Notes under the pieces: model-generated
Database searches by the model: none
The model's input: only the letters and a program-made list of their open reading frames with translations
Told to the model about the DNA's origin: nothing
Made by a program: the position numbers and the translations under genes
NCBI GenBank assembly: GCA_014155875.1
Contig: JACEFZ010011080.1
Location: 326,001 to 390,000 of the forward strand
DNA from: Cepaea nemoralis
Lineage: Eukaryota; Mollusca; Gastropoda; Stylommatophora; Helicidae
Direction of reading: 5' to 3'
Length of the DNA: 64,000 bases
Shown: positions 31,683-42,989 of the stretch, piece by piece
Numbering within the stretch: the first letter of the stretch is position 1
Layout of the letters: every line of letters begins with the position of its first letter

Positions 31683-31839
31683 TATAGGGTGTATTTTAAT
31701 GCTTGTGAAGTGTTTGAAAATATTGCCGGTCCAAGTTTTATATTTACCTATTATGTTGCAATAAACTTTACAGAGGGTGAATACAAAACTTGGATCGGCA
31801 ATATTTTCAAGCACTAGTTATTAAACATACACCCTATAG
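31683..31839. mobile_element. MITE (TATAGGGTGTA family), best copy
   Basis: The ends TATAGGGTGTA and TACACCCTATA are perfect inverted repeats. The inverted arms extend about 60 bp (AAAATATTGCCGGTCCAAG / CTTGGATCGGCAATATTTTC). A TA duplication is possible, as in Tc1/mariner-like elements. Non-coding. Confidence 0.92.
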
Positions 31840-31964
31840 AATAAAGAAGTAGAGGACTGAAGTCTAGTGAGTACAACGTGACTAGGTAAACTTGTACAAT
31901 TCTCAGCAATTCTGAGACTCGCATAGATCCTAAAGCCATGCTTCGAAAAGGGCTTATGTCTAGT

Positions 31965-32045
31965 TGGTTTGCGTCATAGTACACTTCTTCCTGCAGCGAG
32001 GGGCTGTCATTTGGAGGTGACGGGTTCGAATCTCGAATAGCTTTC
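31965..32045 (+). other. tRNA-like sequence
   Basis: GGAGGTGACGGGTTCGAATCTCG is a clear variable-arm plus box B pattern, with a weak box A upstream (CTAGTTGGTTTG). Pseudogene or SINE head. Confidence 0.45.
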
Positions 32046-32139
32046 AATTTGTATGGTGTCTAGTGCATCCTCTGTGAGTGCCAAGAAATAGATGTTTGTT
32101 TATGAACTTAAATTACATTAAATGTATGTATCATCATGT

Positions 32140-32410
32140 ATGTCCGCATGGATAAGAGCACATTAGGCGTCCTTATGCTGGGGTTGGAGGGGGGAGGGGG
32201 TTCAACCCTAAAAAAGTCATTTGGGCTAATATGTTGACTTCTCATCCTTGACTTGGGCAGGTGAATTACAAGTACCTCTGAAGTCGGAGTGAGTTCGCCA
32301 GATGACAAGGGACGCTGGTAATAGGGCAAGCTAATCCACACATAATATTCAGTCCAATATTACTAGAAGTAACATATTTAAACTACACTTTAGTTCAAAT
32401 CGAGCGAGTA
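32140..32410 (+). repeat. SINE-B copy, degraded head
   Basis: CTCTGAAGTCGGAGTGAGTT, GGTAATAGGGCAAGCTAATC and ATTCAGTCCAATATTACTAG match. Box A and box B are mostly lost. Confidence 0.82.
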
Positions 32411-32454
32411 CTCAACAAAAATGTATCATCATCTTCTTAAAGTATGTGGCGTAG

Positions 32455-33395
32455 GTGAACATGTTGAGTTAAGTTAAGAACCGACATCACTGCACTCAGG
32501 ACATTCCCATACCTGCTCCGTCCCCTCGTTCAACAGCCAGGGAAGAGTCATACTACTAATCGTTCCAACCGCTATCTGATTTAAAGTTATCCTGGTCTTC
32601 CCTCTCAGTTTTGAGATTCTTCCAGGACCTCTACCGATCCCCCTCAATCAAATTCTTTCCACATATGGGTTCTCAAACTGTTTCCCCGCCTTCTCCAACT
32701 GGTCCCACAAACGCATGACCACCTCCCCCGTGCCCATAGGTAATCTACCACCAAGAGGTGCGTTCCCTGCTAGCCTATCAGCCTGTTGATTCCCCCGCAC
32801 CCTCTCATGGCCAGGGCAAAATATTCATACAATTCTCACAATCTGTGACCTGTGAAGCCACGATAGCCATTCCACAGGAAACATTCCTTCTTCCACCTTA
32901 CTAAGCATACTCTTTGAATCCGTAATGATTACAGTGTGTGTTGCTGTAGTCTCCTCTAACCAACGGAATGCCACTGTTACTGCTTCCACCTTCATTCTCA
33001 TGCTGGAGGTCGTAGTCTCATATGTCAGACTCTCGTTTTTTTTTTTAAATTACTCTGCATCAGTTGTTGCACTTCAAACTCAGTGTGGCCCGCCGCCCAT
33101 TCTCTGCACTCACAACCCAGAATTACTATTACATTGTGAAAGTCTGTCATGCCTTCCGGCACTACAGCCCACTCTTTTACACTATTGATGGTCTCCAGAT
33201 CACACACCTGGCGTATAGATATTTCTGCCTGTGCCATCCTGGACCTGCCTCGTCTTAGTCTATCACCCTTGACTATATACATAGCTGCATGCAGGGGGTG
33301 ATCCCTGTCTGCGGCAACTCTCAGGTACCATTTGGCCCGAAGGACTCTATACCTATCCATCATTGTAGCTAGCGCCAGGATATGCCTCATATCTG
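32455..33395 (-). pseudogene. I/R1-like retrotransposon: RT C-terminus, RNase H and 3' UTR
   Basis: The minus strand reads MRHILALATMMDRYRVLRAK, then HPLHAAMYIVKGDRLRRGRS and FEVQQLM. The RNase H part has FCPGHERVRGNQQADRLAG with stops between, and the 3' UTR begins near 32510. It parallels 1-900. The upstream part of the same copy resumes at 35225-35375 beyond an inserted RTE-like element. Confidence 0.87.
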
Positions 33396-35223
33396 GAAGA
33401 GATTACGACATGTTCAAAAAATGAAATTATTAACACAAAATGTTCAACCTCAATTAAACGTTATCTGTGACAAAGTGGGAAATACCTTAACAGAATCTAA
33501 ACAAATTCTAGAAAGATGGCAAGAATACTGCAGTAGAGTGTATGATATGAATGGCAGTGAGGATATGAATGAGAACCAATGACAGCAGAGACAGAACCTG
33601 AACCGTCATTAGATGAAATTGCATGGGCAATAAAGAACCCGAAGAGTGGTAAATCACATGGGTGTGATGAGATACCAGCTGAACTAATTGAAGCACGGGG
33701 AAAAGAAAGCATACAAAGCTATCACGCATTATGTAAAAAAAACATACAGGAATATGGTATATGGCCAAAAGATTGGAAGAGAACTATCTTCATTCCAATA
33801 CCAAAATATGGCAACCTGAAATTATGCATCAACTATAGAACTGTTGCCCTGATCAGTCATGCAAGTAAAATTCTACTAAAAATCATAATGAGAAGACTTC
33901 GTAAGAAAATGGAAGAAGAAATTAATGTGATTCAAGTTGGATTTAGACAAAGAAGAGGAACAAGAGATCATATTCTCAACATGCGTTTAATAATAGAGAA
34001 GTGCGGAGAATTTAATGTAAACCTATTCTCATGTTTTGTGGATATTTCAAAGGCATTTGACTGTATACAACATCAGAAACTTTGGGACATCATGAGGAAT
34101 ATGGGTTTTCCGTCACATGTAATAGAACTCATTAGAATGCTCTATCTAGACCAACAAGCAGCGGTTAGAATATATGGCCAGACATCAGATTTGTTTAACA
34201 TCAAGCAAGGAGTCCATCAAGGCTGTGTAATGTCCGCATATTTTTTTTAACCTGTACGCCGAAAATATAATGAGAAATGTCAGAGATGATATAAATAGTG
34301 AGCAATATGATGCCCTAAATATCGGTGGTCATGACATACCAGAAATTCGATATGCTGATGATACAGTATTGCTATCCACAACACAGAATTGTATAGAAAA
34401 CATAATAACCTCAACCAAAGTGACTAGTGAATATCGCAAATTATATATTAACTTTGCAAAAAGAAAGATAATGTATACATACAAAACTACTATTCTTCTT
34501 CTTCTTCAGCTTTCCGAGCCATTGAGGTTCTTTGCTGCAAACACAATCCGTCTCCATTCGTCTCTCTGGTGGAGAAAGAAATATATGTTAATGAGGGAAA
34601 ATTGGAGGTGGTGGAACATTTTTGAATATCTTGGGTCATTGATTACCAACAATGGTGACACAATAAAAGAAATGAAAAGACGATTGTCTATTGCTCTTCA
34701 AAGATCAAAATAGCTGAATAAATTATGTAGTGGGACAGATAGAACTACAAAAATTTTATTTTTTAAAGAGCATACATCTTTCCCATTGCAACATACGCCT
34801 GTGAGACCTGGACACTTAGTAAACAAGCTGAACAACGCATAAATGCCTTTGAATATAAATGTTATAGACGAGTTCTAAGAATGTCTTGGATAAAGGAAAG
34901 AACAAATGCATCCATACTTCAAGAGCTGAATATTGAAGAAGGTTGGCTATTAAAGACGATAAAACAAAGAAAATTGAAATATTTTGGTCACTTGAAACGT
35001 CATGAAAGTTTGGAGAGAACAATCATGGATAGGTATATGCCTGGGAAGAGAGGAAGAGGAAGGCCAAAGAGAAGATGGGTGTAGGATGTGGCGGATAACC
35101 TCCAGATAAGCGTATCGGAAGCGGGACATCTTATGATTGAGATGTTTTCCGGAAGGTTGTTATGGGGAGCGATGTTCTGCAAAGGACACGCTACTGAATG
35201 AATGAATGAATGAATGAATGAAT
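33396..35223 (+). pseudogene. RTE-like retrotransposon, RT domain to 3' end
   Basis: Frames at 33579-34250 and 34250-34713 hold the RT core: SGKSHGCDEIPAELIE, NYRTVALISHASKI, a motif A-like CFVDISKAFDCI, VHQGCVMSAYFF and RYADDTVLLSTT. After a frameshift at the T8 run near 34241 and stops, the C-terminus YACETWTLSKQAEQRI and GRGRPKRRW is visible. The tail is (GAAT)n at 35195-35223. The APE domain is missing (5' truncation). It is inserted inside the minus-strand element of 32455-35375. A short foreign insertion lies at 34492-34572. Confidence 0.9.
34492..34572 (-). mobile_element. Short insertion of the (GAA)-tailed family 3' end
   Basis: TTCTTCTTCTTCAGCTTTCC and CAATCCGTCTCCATTCG match 13722-13790, including the tail, and break the RTE-like frame here. 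5'-truncated to about 80 bp. Confidence 0.85.
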
Positions 35224-35224
35224 A

Positions 35225-35375
35225 TAATAGGTGTCCCCTTTGTGCACCCCACGACTACCCGCATGGCAGCATTCTGTACGCGCTCCAACCTTACAAGCTA
35301 GCTCTTTGATACTATCAGCAGCCCCAAACCATACTCAATGACAGAAATTATTAACTGCTGAAAGAGCTTATAAAT
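35225..35375 (-). pseudogene. Upstream part of the interrupted I/R1-like element
   Basis: The minus strand reads YKLFQQLIISVIEYGLGLL, then ERVQNAAMRVVVGCTKGT. It aligns to LLYEGLVMSVLEYAM and the following residues in the copy at 1-1600, and continues in 33390 onward. Confidence 0.8.
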
Positions 35376-35772
35376 TAGTGGCTCTCAACCTTTTTTTGGC
35401 CCATGCACCCTTTCACCATATGTTCAGAACGTCATTACCCTCTTCCGTATTTCCTCCCTATAAATCCCCCCCCCCCACCCCCGTCCGCGCCCCTACACAG
35501 TATACGTAAAAATGGAAGCGACATTTAATAACACATACTAGAACAAGTCTACATAAAACGTTATTTGTGGGTCTACTTACGTTATAAAACAAATTTCAGA
35601 AGGGCGAGGCTTACATAACCGTAAAGTATGAAGGGAAAAACAATATCAAGTAATCGGTTCTTGTATTAACGCGATCTTAAAATAATCTTAATTCTCCCCT
35701 CCCCCTGGAACCCCTAAAAATACACCCGGGGGGGGGGGGGGAAGGAAATTCCCCACCGGTTGAGAACCACTG
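35376..35772. mobile_element. hAT MITE
   Basis: The termini TAGTGGCTCTCAACC and GGTTGAGAACCACTG are 15-bp inverted repeats of the CAGTGGTTCTCAACC type known from hAT elements. Flanks TTATAAAT (35368-35375) and TTGTAAAA (35773-35780) are an imperfect 8-bp duplication. Non-coding, with C- and G-runs inside. It sits within the older retroelement. Confidence 0.9.
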
Positions 35773-35789
35773 TTGTAAAACATCCTCTA

Positions 35790-36245
35790 ATCAGGTGAAG
35801 ATATTTTTTTACACAACCTTCTGTCTCGTAGTATTACTAATTATTTCTGATGTTGATAGTTCTTCATTCCATGTTCAGCACCTTCTATCTTGGTCTCCCC
35901 TGCGCCTCCCATCCTGGCATCCCGTTGTGACGACTCCAGCCTTTCCCCTTCAAATGATATATAACAGAGTAGGGTTTAGTTGGCGTGCAAAGGGGAAATG
36001 GGTTGACTAGCTAATGCACGCGTGAGCACCCGGTAGTTAAGTAGCTAGGGACGCTCACGCGTTGACGTGGAGGGGGGAGACAGATAAGTTACGAACAATT
36101 TCTCAGCCCGGCAGGACGTCTTGTATCATCCAGACTTGTATGTCGAAATTATGCATTTTGAAGTATCTCAAATAAAACAAGACATGTATTAACAACTGCC
36201 AGGCTTCGTGTAGTTCAGTTCAGTTCAGTTGCAATTCGCCTCTAC
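35790..36245. other. No recognisable feature
   Basis: No exon or repeat supported. A short (GTTCA)n stretch is at 36211-36230. Confidence 0.4.
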
Positions 36246-36254
36246 AGCTCTGTG

Positions 36255-36330
36255 ACAGATATCATCAAGTGCCATGCCGACTGGCGTTGGCGATTATGAT
36301 TCTTGCAATCTCCAACATGTATCAATTCGT
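36255..36330 (-). mobile_element. Retrotransposon 3'-end fragment (GATG tail)
   Basis: ATCATCAAGTGCCATGCCGA and CTGGCGTTGGCG match the start of 41377-41610 on the plus strand. Only the terminus is left. Confidence 0.65.
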
Positions 36331-36659
36331 GTGTTGACTCCCTTCTGTGCCCTGACATGTCTGTCAAGAATTTTCTCTCGCGGTCTTCCTCTATCTCACT
36401 TTCCACAAATATTTACAGTTGCACAATTGCCCACATCAGCCGGCCAGACACTTGATGATGAAGATATTCGCGTGAGACATAAATTCACAGATATTAATTC
36501 GCACTGATAGGTGTAGAGGGAAGACATTGGGATTAGGGAACATACTAGAAAATATAAAATTTGAAATACACGGTGACCGGGATTCCAACCTGCAGCCTCC
36601 AAATGATGTTAGAGCCTGTATTTCGACGCAAGGCCAACTAGCAATTACACACCTCTAAT

Positions 36660-36982
36660 AGAAGAATATGTCGTATTTCATGGAATCAAAAACAATCAAA
36701 TACAGAGATTCTAGAAAAACTGGAAATGGAAAGCGATATGATAAAAGAAATAATCATGTGGCAAGTGAAATATTTCGGCCCCGTTAAAGACAAAACACTC
36801 TTATGAAAACCATACTGGAGGGTAAACTTGAAGGCAAACGAGTAAGATGTAGACAACGATAACAATGGGTAGATGACATCTTGAAATAGACGAACATCAT
36901 TCTGACAGAATATACAGTCAGGGCGAGAGACAGACAGTGTTGGAGATCAATTGCAGCCAACCTTCATTGTGGAGACTTAACC

Positions 36983-37017
<35 letters not shown>
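36660..37017 (+). pseudogene. RTE-like retrotransposon 3' end with (GATT)n tail
   Basis: TGTCGTATTTCATGGAATC is shared with 59088-59110 (YRRMCRISW codons). The following sequence reads as the KYFGPVK..RW.D C-terminus with stops. The tail is (GATT)7 at 36984-37015. Confidence 0.8.
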
Positions 37018-37018
<1 letters not shown>

Positions 37019-37192
37019 CACAAGGGATGTCTTCATTAGCCAGGTCTGTTATCCACCTGTTCGATAACTATAGAATATGGACATTATTCGTACCTAATCA
37101 TTGAAAGTGCACCCTAGGTTTAAGAAATTGAAATCAACCAAATGTTGATCAAACAACAAACATATCGAGTCTTGTTACTGATGTAATACATT

Positions 37193-37312
37193 ACGAACAT
37201 GTAAAGAAAAGACGTCTATGTTTGTATTGATGTGAAACATGGACAATGACCAGACAAGCTGTAAAACATCTAATGGCAATGAAATTGTGGTTTCTCGAGG
37301 AAATGCACAGAT
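37193..37312 (+). pseudogene. RT C-terminal fragment (GHVMRRN family)
   Basis: Reads CETWTMTRQAVKHLMAMKLW, then FLEEMHRL and a stop. Same family as 11608-12295. Confidence 0.75.
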
Positions 37313-37317
37313 TATGA

Positions 37318-37539
<222 letters not shown>

Positions 37540-37545
37540 TAATGA

Positions 37546-37670
37546 GAGTATGGAGCCGGTCGCTCAGAAAGTCGTGGCGTGCTGATGAGCGTAATCTAGC
37601 CTAGGTATCAAAATACAGCTGAAAGATGCTGATGTTGACCGTAATATCTTGAAACAGGATGGAAACGCGG
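37546..37670 (+). repeat. SINE-A copy, 3' half
   Basis: GAGCCGGTCGCTCAGAAAG, GCTGATGAGCGTAATCTAGC and ACCGTAATATCTTGAAACAGG match the reverse of 2195-2330. Confidence 0.8.
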
Positions 37671-37846
37671 GGAAAAAAAAATATAACACACACACACTAG
37701 CCGGCCCGGCTTCGCCCAGTCCCTGGCGGGGATCTATCTATCTATCTATCTGTCTGTCTGTCTGACCCGGCCCGGCTTTGCCCAGGCCTGGTGGGAAGCA
37801 TCTCATTTAATTCATATAAGTAGTCATATAAGCTCCCGTTCCCCAC

Positions 37847-37915
<69 letters not shown>

Positions 37916-38269
37916 TCGCGCAACCCTTGGCGGGGAGCATCTCATTTAATTAATATTCAGCCCTGCTCCCGTTCCCATTCCCAAAGCGGGGAGCGTCTAA
38001 TTTAATTCATATTCGGCCCCTGCTCCCGTTCCCAACAAAGACGACCCGGCCCGGCTTCGCCCAGCACCTGGCGAGGAGCGTCTCATTTAATTCATAATCG
38101 ACCCCGTTCCCGTTCCCAAAGCTGGGAGTATCTCATATAATTCATATTTACTGGTTGCAGTTAGAACAACCTTAGATAAACGAAGACCAACTTACAAAAA
38201 GCATTAGAAAGAGCACTTGAAAGAGCTTTACATCTTCCCCCAACAATTAACTTGGGTAAATGGAACGGC

Positions 38270-39560
38270 GATAGCGGCAGCAGAAGAAGAAAAAGGAGGA
38301 AGAGGGAGGAGGAAGAGGGAAGTGGAGGAGGGAGGAGAAGGAGGAGGGAAGAGGAGGGAGGAGGAGGAGGGAGGAGGAGGAAAGAGGAGGGAGGAGGAGA
38401 AGGGAGAAGGAGGGAGGAAGAGGAGAGAGGAGGTGGAGGGAGGAGGAGGGAGGAGAAGGGAGGAGAAAGAGGGAGGAGAGGAGGACGAGGGAGCAGGAGA
38501 GGGCAGGAGGAGAGAGGAGGAGGAGGGAAGAGGAGAGAGGAGGAGGGAGAAGGAAGAGGGAGGTGGAGGAGGGAGGAGGAGGGGGAGTAGGAGGGATTAG
38601 GAGGAGGAGGGAGGAGGAGGGAGGAGGAGGGAGGAGGAGGGAGGAGGAGGATTAGGGAGGAGGAGCTAGGAGTAGAGGGAGGAGGGAGGAGGAGGAGGGA
38701 GGAGGAGGAGGGAGGATGAGGAGGGAGAGGGAGGAGGAGCAGGGAGGAGGAAGGAGGAGTGAGTAGGAGGAGAGAGGAGGAGGAGGGAGGAGGAGGGAGG
38801 AGGAGAGGGAGGAGGAGGTAGGAGGAGAAGGGAGGAGGAGGGAGGAGGAGGAGGGAGGAGTAGGAGGAGGAGGGAGGAGGAGGAGGGAGAGGGATGAGGA
38901 GGAAGGAGGAGGAGAGAGGAGGAGAGACGATTTGAAGGGAGGAGGAGGCCGGAGGAGGAGGGAGGAGGAGGGAGGAGGAGGAGTGAGGAGGAGGAGGTGG
39001 GAGGAGGGAGGAGGAGAGCGAGGATGAGGGAGGAGGTAGAAGGAGGGAGGAGGAGGAAGAGGGAGGAGGAGGTGGAAGGAATGAGGAGGGAGGAGGAGGA
39101 GGGAGGAGGAGGAAAAGGGAGCAGGAGGAGGAGGGAGGAGGAGGAGGGAGGAGGAGAGGAGGAGGAGGGAGGAGGAGGGGGAGGAAGAGGGGGAGGAGGA
39201 GGGGGAGGAAGAGGGGGAGGAGGAGGGGGAGGAAGAGGGGGAGGAGGAGGGGGAGGAGGAGGAGGAGAAGGAGGAGGAGTAGAAGTGGGAGGAGAGGAGG
39301 AGGAGAAGGAGGAGGAGGAAAAGGAGGAGGATGGAGGAGGAGGAGGGAGGAGGAGGGTGAGGGGATAAGTGGGGGGAGAAGAGGTGGGAGGATGGGGAGG
39401 AGGAGAGGAGGAGGAGGGGAGGGGGAGGGGAGGGGGAGGGGAGGGGGAGGGGAGGGGGAGGAGGGGTAAGGAGAAGGAGGAGTTGGAGGAGGAGGAGGGG
39501 CGAGGTGGATGGGGAGGAGGAGGATGGGGGAGGGGGAGGAGGAGGAGGAGGAGGAGTAAG
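38270..39560. repeat. 1.3 kb GGA-rich polypurine tract
   Basis: Almost pure purine on the plus strand: irregular GGAGGAGGAGG, GGAGAGGAGG and GGGGAGGGGG units. It opens all three reverse frames for up to 318 codons of Pro/Ser/Leu, an artefact of composition. Confidence 0.97.
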
Positions 39561-39865
39561 AGGATTATAACGTATATGCCTGTAGATAACTGTAGCGAAA
39601 AGGTCCACATATTTGAGAAATATGCAACAATTTTACATATATAGCAATGCTATTAGAATGTTATGTCCCCTCGCTATATATGCATTATAATGTAAATTAA
39701 AATATTAAATAATATTAAGTACGTAACTGTTTTTACACTAACAAACTATGACAGTTGGCAGCACGGGAATGAGAGGAAGATGTGTAGAAAATTTCATCTC
39801 AATCGGTTGGACCGTTCGCCAACGCATAAAGGACATACATACAGACATACAGACATTGCCTTTTA

Positions 39866-39873
39866 TATATAAG

Positions 39874-39968
<95 letters not shown>
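39866..39968. repeat. (TA)n microsatellite
   Basis: About 50 TA units at the 3' end of the CTAGC-type element. Confidence 0.98.
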
Positions 39969-39970
<2 letters not shown>

Positions 39971-39974
39971 CTGG

Positions 39975-40875
39975 CGGGAACTTAAGGATTTCTATCATAT
40001 TCTAGAATTGCCCTGCCCTTCAACAACCAGTGAAGAGTCCCTTTACTAAGGGTACCTTGTGCAATTTTATTATGTGTCCCTCTGTCCTTTCTTCGGAGTA
40101 CTGAGTGTCAGTCAGATTCCCTGGTCACTTCCTGCAGAAGCAAACTAGAGAAACCACAAGTATATACAAAACACATTCTGCACTTTCTGCTGAAAGAAAT
40201 ATTACTTCTCTGAATCAATGAACTAGCTAATTTGTGTTTGAAAAGTTTCCTCAAAAATTGCTAGTTTAATGCGAGACATTTCTGAGCATGTGCTACCGGG
40301 AAAATCGATGATGATAATTGAGGTCGCACCGAGATCCTGCAATCATTTGCACGAAGATGGAAAATTTCCACAGTTTGTTGAAGTAATTTCGAATTGGTGC
40401 AACGTTTCAAATATGATCACTTAATTCCTTCATTTCAGACTGTTTCGCTTCATATGTTCAGGTAAGGGTTAACCACAACGATAAATGCCTTTAATAGCAA
40501 AATCATATAGATACGCCTTACATAAAACATATTCAGCTGTGTACGTTAAATTAAGCAGCCAGATTTCTTGAGGAAACTCAGATCAAATGTAAAAGATACA
40601 GTAACACATATTGCGTTGCCGGCACTCACGGACACCTGCGGATTTCACACGGAGCGTTATTTGGGAAAGAAGGAAAGAAAGAGGTATCTCGGGAACATTT
40701 TCTCTTAAGTGTTAAAGACAGATTTTGAGACAGATTTTTCCGTGTTCGGGACGTGAAGGTAATATTTATAACCGGTACTATTATCTAACCTTATTTGTTT
40801 CATTATCATACTCGCGAATAAAAATATGTCAACCGAATCGAGAGGGGAAAATAAGGCGCTGAAGTGCTTTGTTAT
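39975..40875. other. No recognisable feature
   Basis: Unique-looking AT-rich sequence. No exon, RNA gene or repeat supported. Confidence 0.45.
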
Positions 40876-40878
40876 ACT

Positions 40879-41115
40879 GCATATCCCTTACAGGACGTTG
40901 CAGTCAACATCAGCATTTTTCAGCTGCTGTTGATTTACTAGGCAATATTACGCTCAGTAGTTTGCCATTGCTTTCTGAGCGACCGGCTCACATACCCCGT
41001 AAGTTCCTCAACGCAGCGAGAACCGCTACCAATTTTCACACAGTTTACGTTACTCACGAGAATATACGGGATTACGGAGAAAGACATTAACACCTAGGCC
41101 AGGGAGACCGGCTGA
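40879..41115 (-). repeat. SINE-A copy (longer-head subfamily)
   Basis: GCATATCCCTTACAGGACG to GGGAGACCGGCTGAAG on the plus strand. Very similar to 11062-11305. Confidence 0.9.
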
Positions 41116-41287
41116 AGTGTTATATACGACAAATACTGTTATTTGTATGTGAAACTATCTGAGAAACATCAGATGATAGTAGACATGTGATTTTTTAGAA
41201 AAACATAAAGATACAATGGATGGACAGAACAACTAATAAAGTCCCCCAAGAAACAAATGAAAACAGTAAATTTATTAGAGATAGTTA

Positions 41288-41690
41288 GTTAGTCACGGTT
41301 CCAACTTCACTACAACTGGTCGCCCCATTATGCCACGTTCCTGTGCCAGTGAATACCACACACAATGCCTCTCACTCATCATCATCATCAAGTGCCGTGC
41401 CGGCTGGCGTAGGCGTTCATGGCTCTCCATAGATCTCGGTCTTTGGTTTTCTGGATCAACTCTGCTGTTAATATTCCTCCATGCCACCGTCTCAATCCAT
41501 TCAGCATCATTTCTCTTGGGATGCCTCTGCCTCTCTTCCCCTCGATCTTTCCAGTTGTTACGATGTTCTCCAATGCCTCTCTTCTCATCACGTGACCGAA
41601 GAAAGATGTTTGCCTCTCACTGCCCCATGCAAAAAATGGAGTCTCAACAAATCAACAGCCCGCACAGATTACAGAAATGAGACGTAAGGA
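41288..41690 (+). repeat. Repeat F copy split by a retrotransposon insertion
   Basis: The left part (AGTTAGTCACGGTTCCAAC) ends at 41376. The right part resumes at 41611 with ACTGCCCCATGCAAAAAATG. The insert is flanked by the 11-bp duplication TGCCTCTCACT. Confidence 0.87.
41377..41610 (-). mobile_element. 5'-truncated retrotransposon insertion with target-site duplication
   Basis: 234 bp. The minus strand reads GKRGRGIPREMMLNGLRRWH, then AMNAYASRHGT and stop, and ends in GATGATGATGATG next to the duplication. TGCCTCTCACT is at both 41366-41376 and 41611-41621. A textbook truncated non-LTR insertion. Confidence 0.92.
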
Positions 41691-41995
41691 TTCAAGATAT
41701 TCTAGGCATGTTATGACGAGAAATCAACACGAAAAACTTAGTGACATCTGGCAAGATTGATGGGAAAAGAGCAAGAGTGAAGACAAAGGCATAAATACGG
41801 AGATGGCTTGATCACGTGGCATAACTGGGGCGAGAACCGCGACTTGATACAAGAACCGCGACTTGATACAAGATTCTGGTGATCGTGAGAGGCAAGACAT
41901 GACCGTCCATTCATTCTTGGTGTGGCACATGATGACAATGATTCTGAATATATCTGTTGGTGGTGTTTGTCCGTCAAGAATGATGATGACCATTC
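41690..41995 (+). pseudogene. RT 3'-end fragment (GHVMRRN family)
   Basis: GGCATGTTATGACGAGAAAT and CTGGTGATCG, with the GGCACATGATGA end, match 59285-59510. Heavily mutated, with a local 20-bp duplication (CGCGACTTGATACAAGA) at 41838-41876. Confidence 0.75.
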
Positions 41996-42093
41996 ATTTC
42001 ATCCATTGGGGTTGAGCGTTTGGAGCTGCTTCTGCAGCTTGCATCGTTCCAGATGTATTGGTGTTACATTTCTTCTGGAGTAAACTAGGCAGG

Positions 42094-42095
<2 letters not shown>

Positions 42096-42173
<78 letters not shown>

Positions 42174-42280
42174 GGAGAGAGAGAGAGAGGGGGGGGGAGA
42201 GAGAGAGGTAGGGTGAGAGAGAGACAGGGTGAGAGAGACAGAGAGAGAGACAGAGAGAGACAGAGAGAGTACGAATGTAC
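42096..42280. repeat. (GA)n microsatellite with interruptions
   Basis: GAGA runs with GGG and CAG variants. Confidence 0.97.
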
Positions 42281-42989
42281 AGACTTTATTTTCAAAGGGT
42301 AACAAATTGGGCACGTAGACCCGTCTTACATTCGGCCCTTCCAATCACTCATCTTTCGTTCATCAGTGCATAGTACATTCACATAGGGAAAAAAAACATT
42401 GTCAGGTGAATGTTGTAAACATAAACAATGCATGTTACCATGTTATGAGACAAATCCCCCACCCACCCATCCCTATCCATCCACTCCTCCTCCACACACA
42501 CACATCCACCACCAAACCACACACATACCCCCAGGCACATACATGCCCCCATCCATCCACCCATCCCCCACCCACACCTCCCACACACACACCCCTAACT
42601 ACACCATCTCCACACCCACACATCTCCCACCCACTACACATCCCCCAGCACACATCCCCCACCCACCCACACACAAACCCAGGCACACACGTATGCACCC
42701 ACCCACCATCACCCACCCACACATCCCCACCTTCACACATCTCCTCACCCACACAAACACATCCTCCACCCATCCCATAAGCTACCAACACTCTTCCACC
42801 CACATATCTTCCACCACCAACCCACACACCACCAACCACCCAGTCAAACACACATCCCCCAGCCACACATCCCCCACCCACACACACACATATTCCCGAC
42901 AACTCACACAACCCTCACCCACCCATACATCCTCCACTTACACACATCCCCCACCCACACAATCTCCCTCCACCCAAACATTCCGCACC

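Larger units (their letters stand above)
37696..39968 (+). repeat. CTAGC-type element, copy 2, with internal polypurine tract
   Basis: The 5' part (37696-38160) holds GCCGGCCCGGCTTCGCCCAG-like units, (TGTC)n at 37842-37915 and AATTCATATT segments. The 3' part (39570-39866) holds GAAAATTTCATCTCAATCGG and ACATACATACAGACATACAG, then a (TA)n. The same ends, in the same order, bound 48825-49880. Between them lies the GGA tract at 38270-39560. Non-coding. Confidence 0.75.

Noticed and set aside
37580..37640. Hammerhead ribozyme (CTGATGAG present)
   Set aside because: No correctly placed GAAA core or closing stems. The motif is an ordinary variant of the SINE-A body.
38217..39644. Proline/serine-rich and glycine/glutamate-rich frames up to 318 codons
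   Set aside because: Composition artefact of the GGA polypurine tract; no start context, motif or conserved neighbour.
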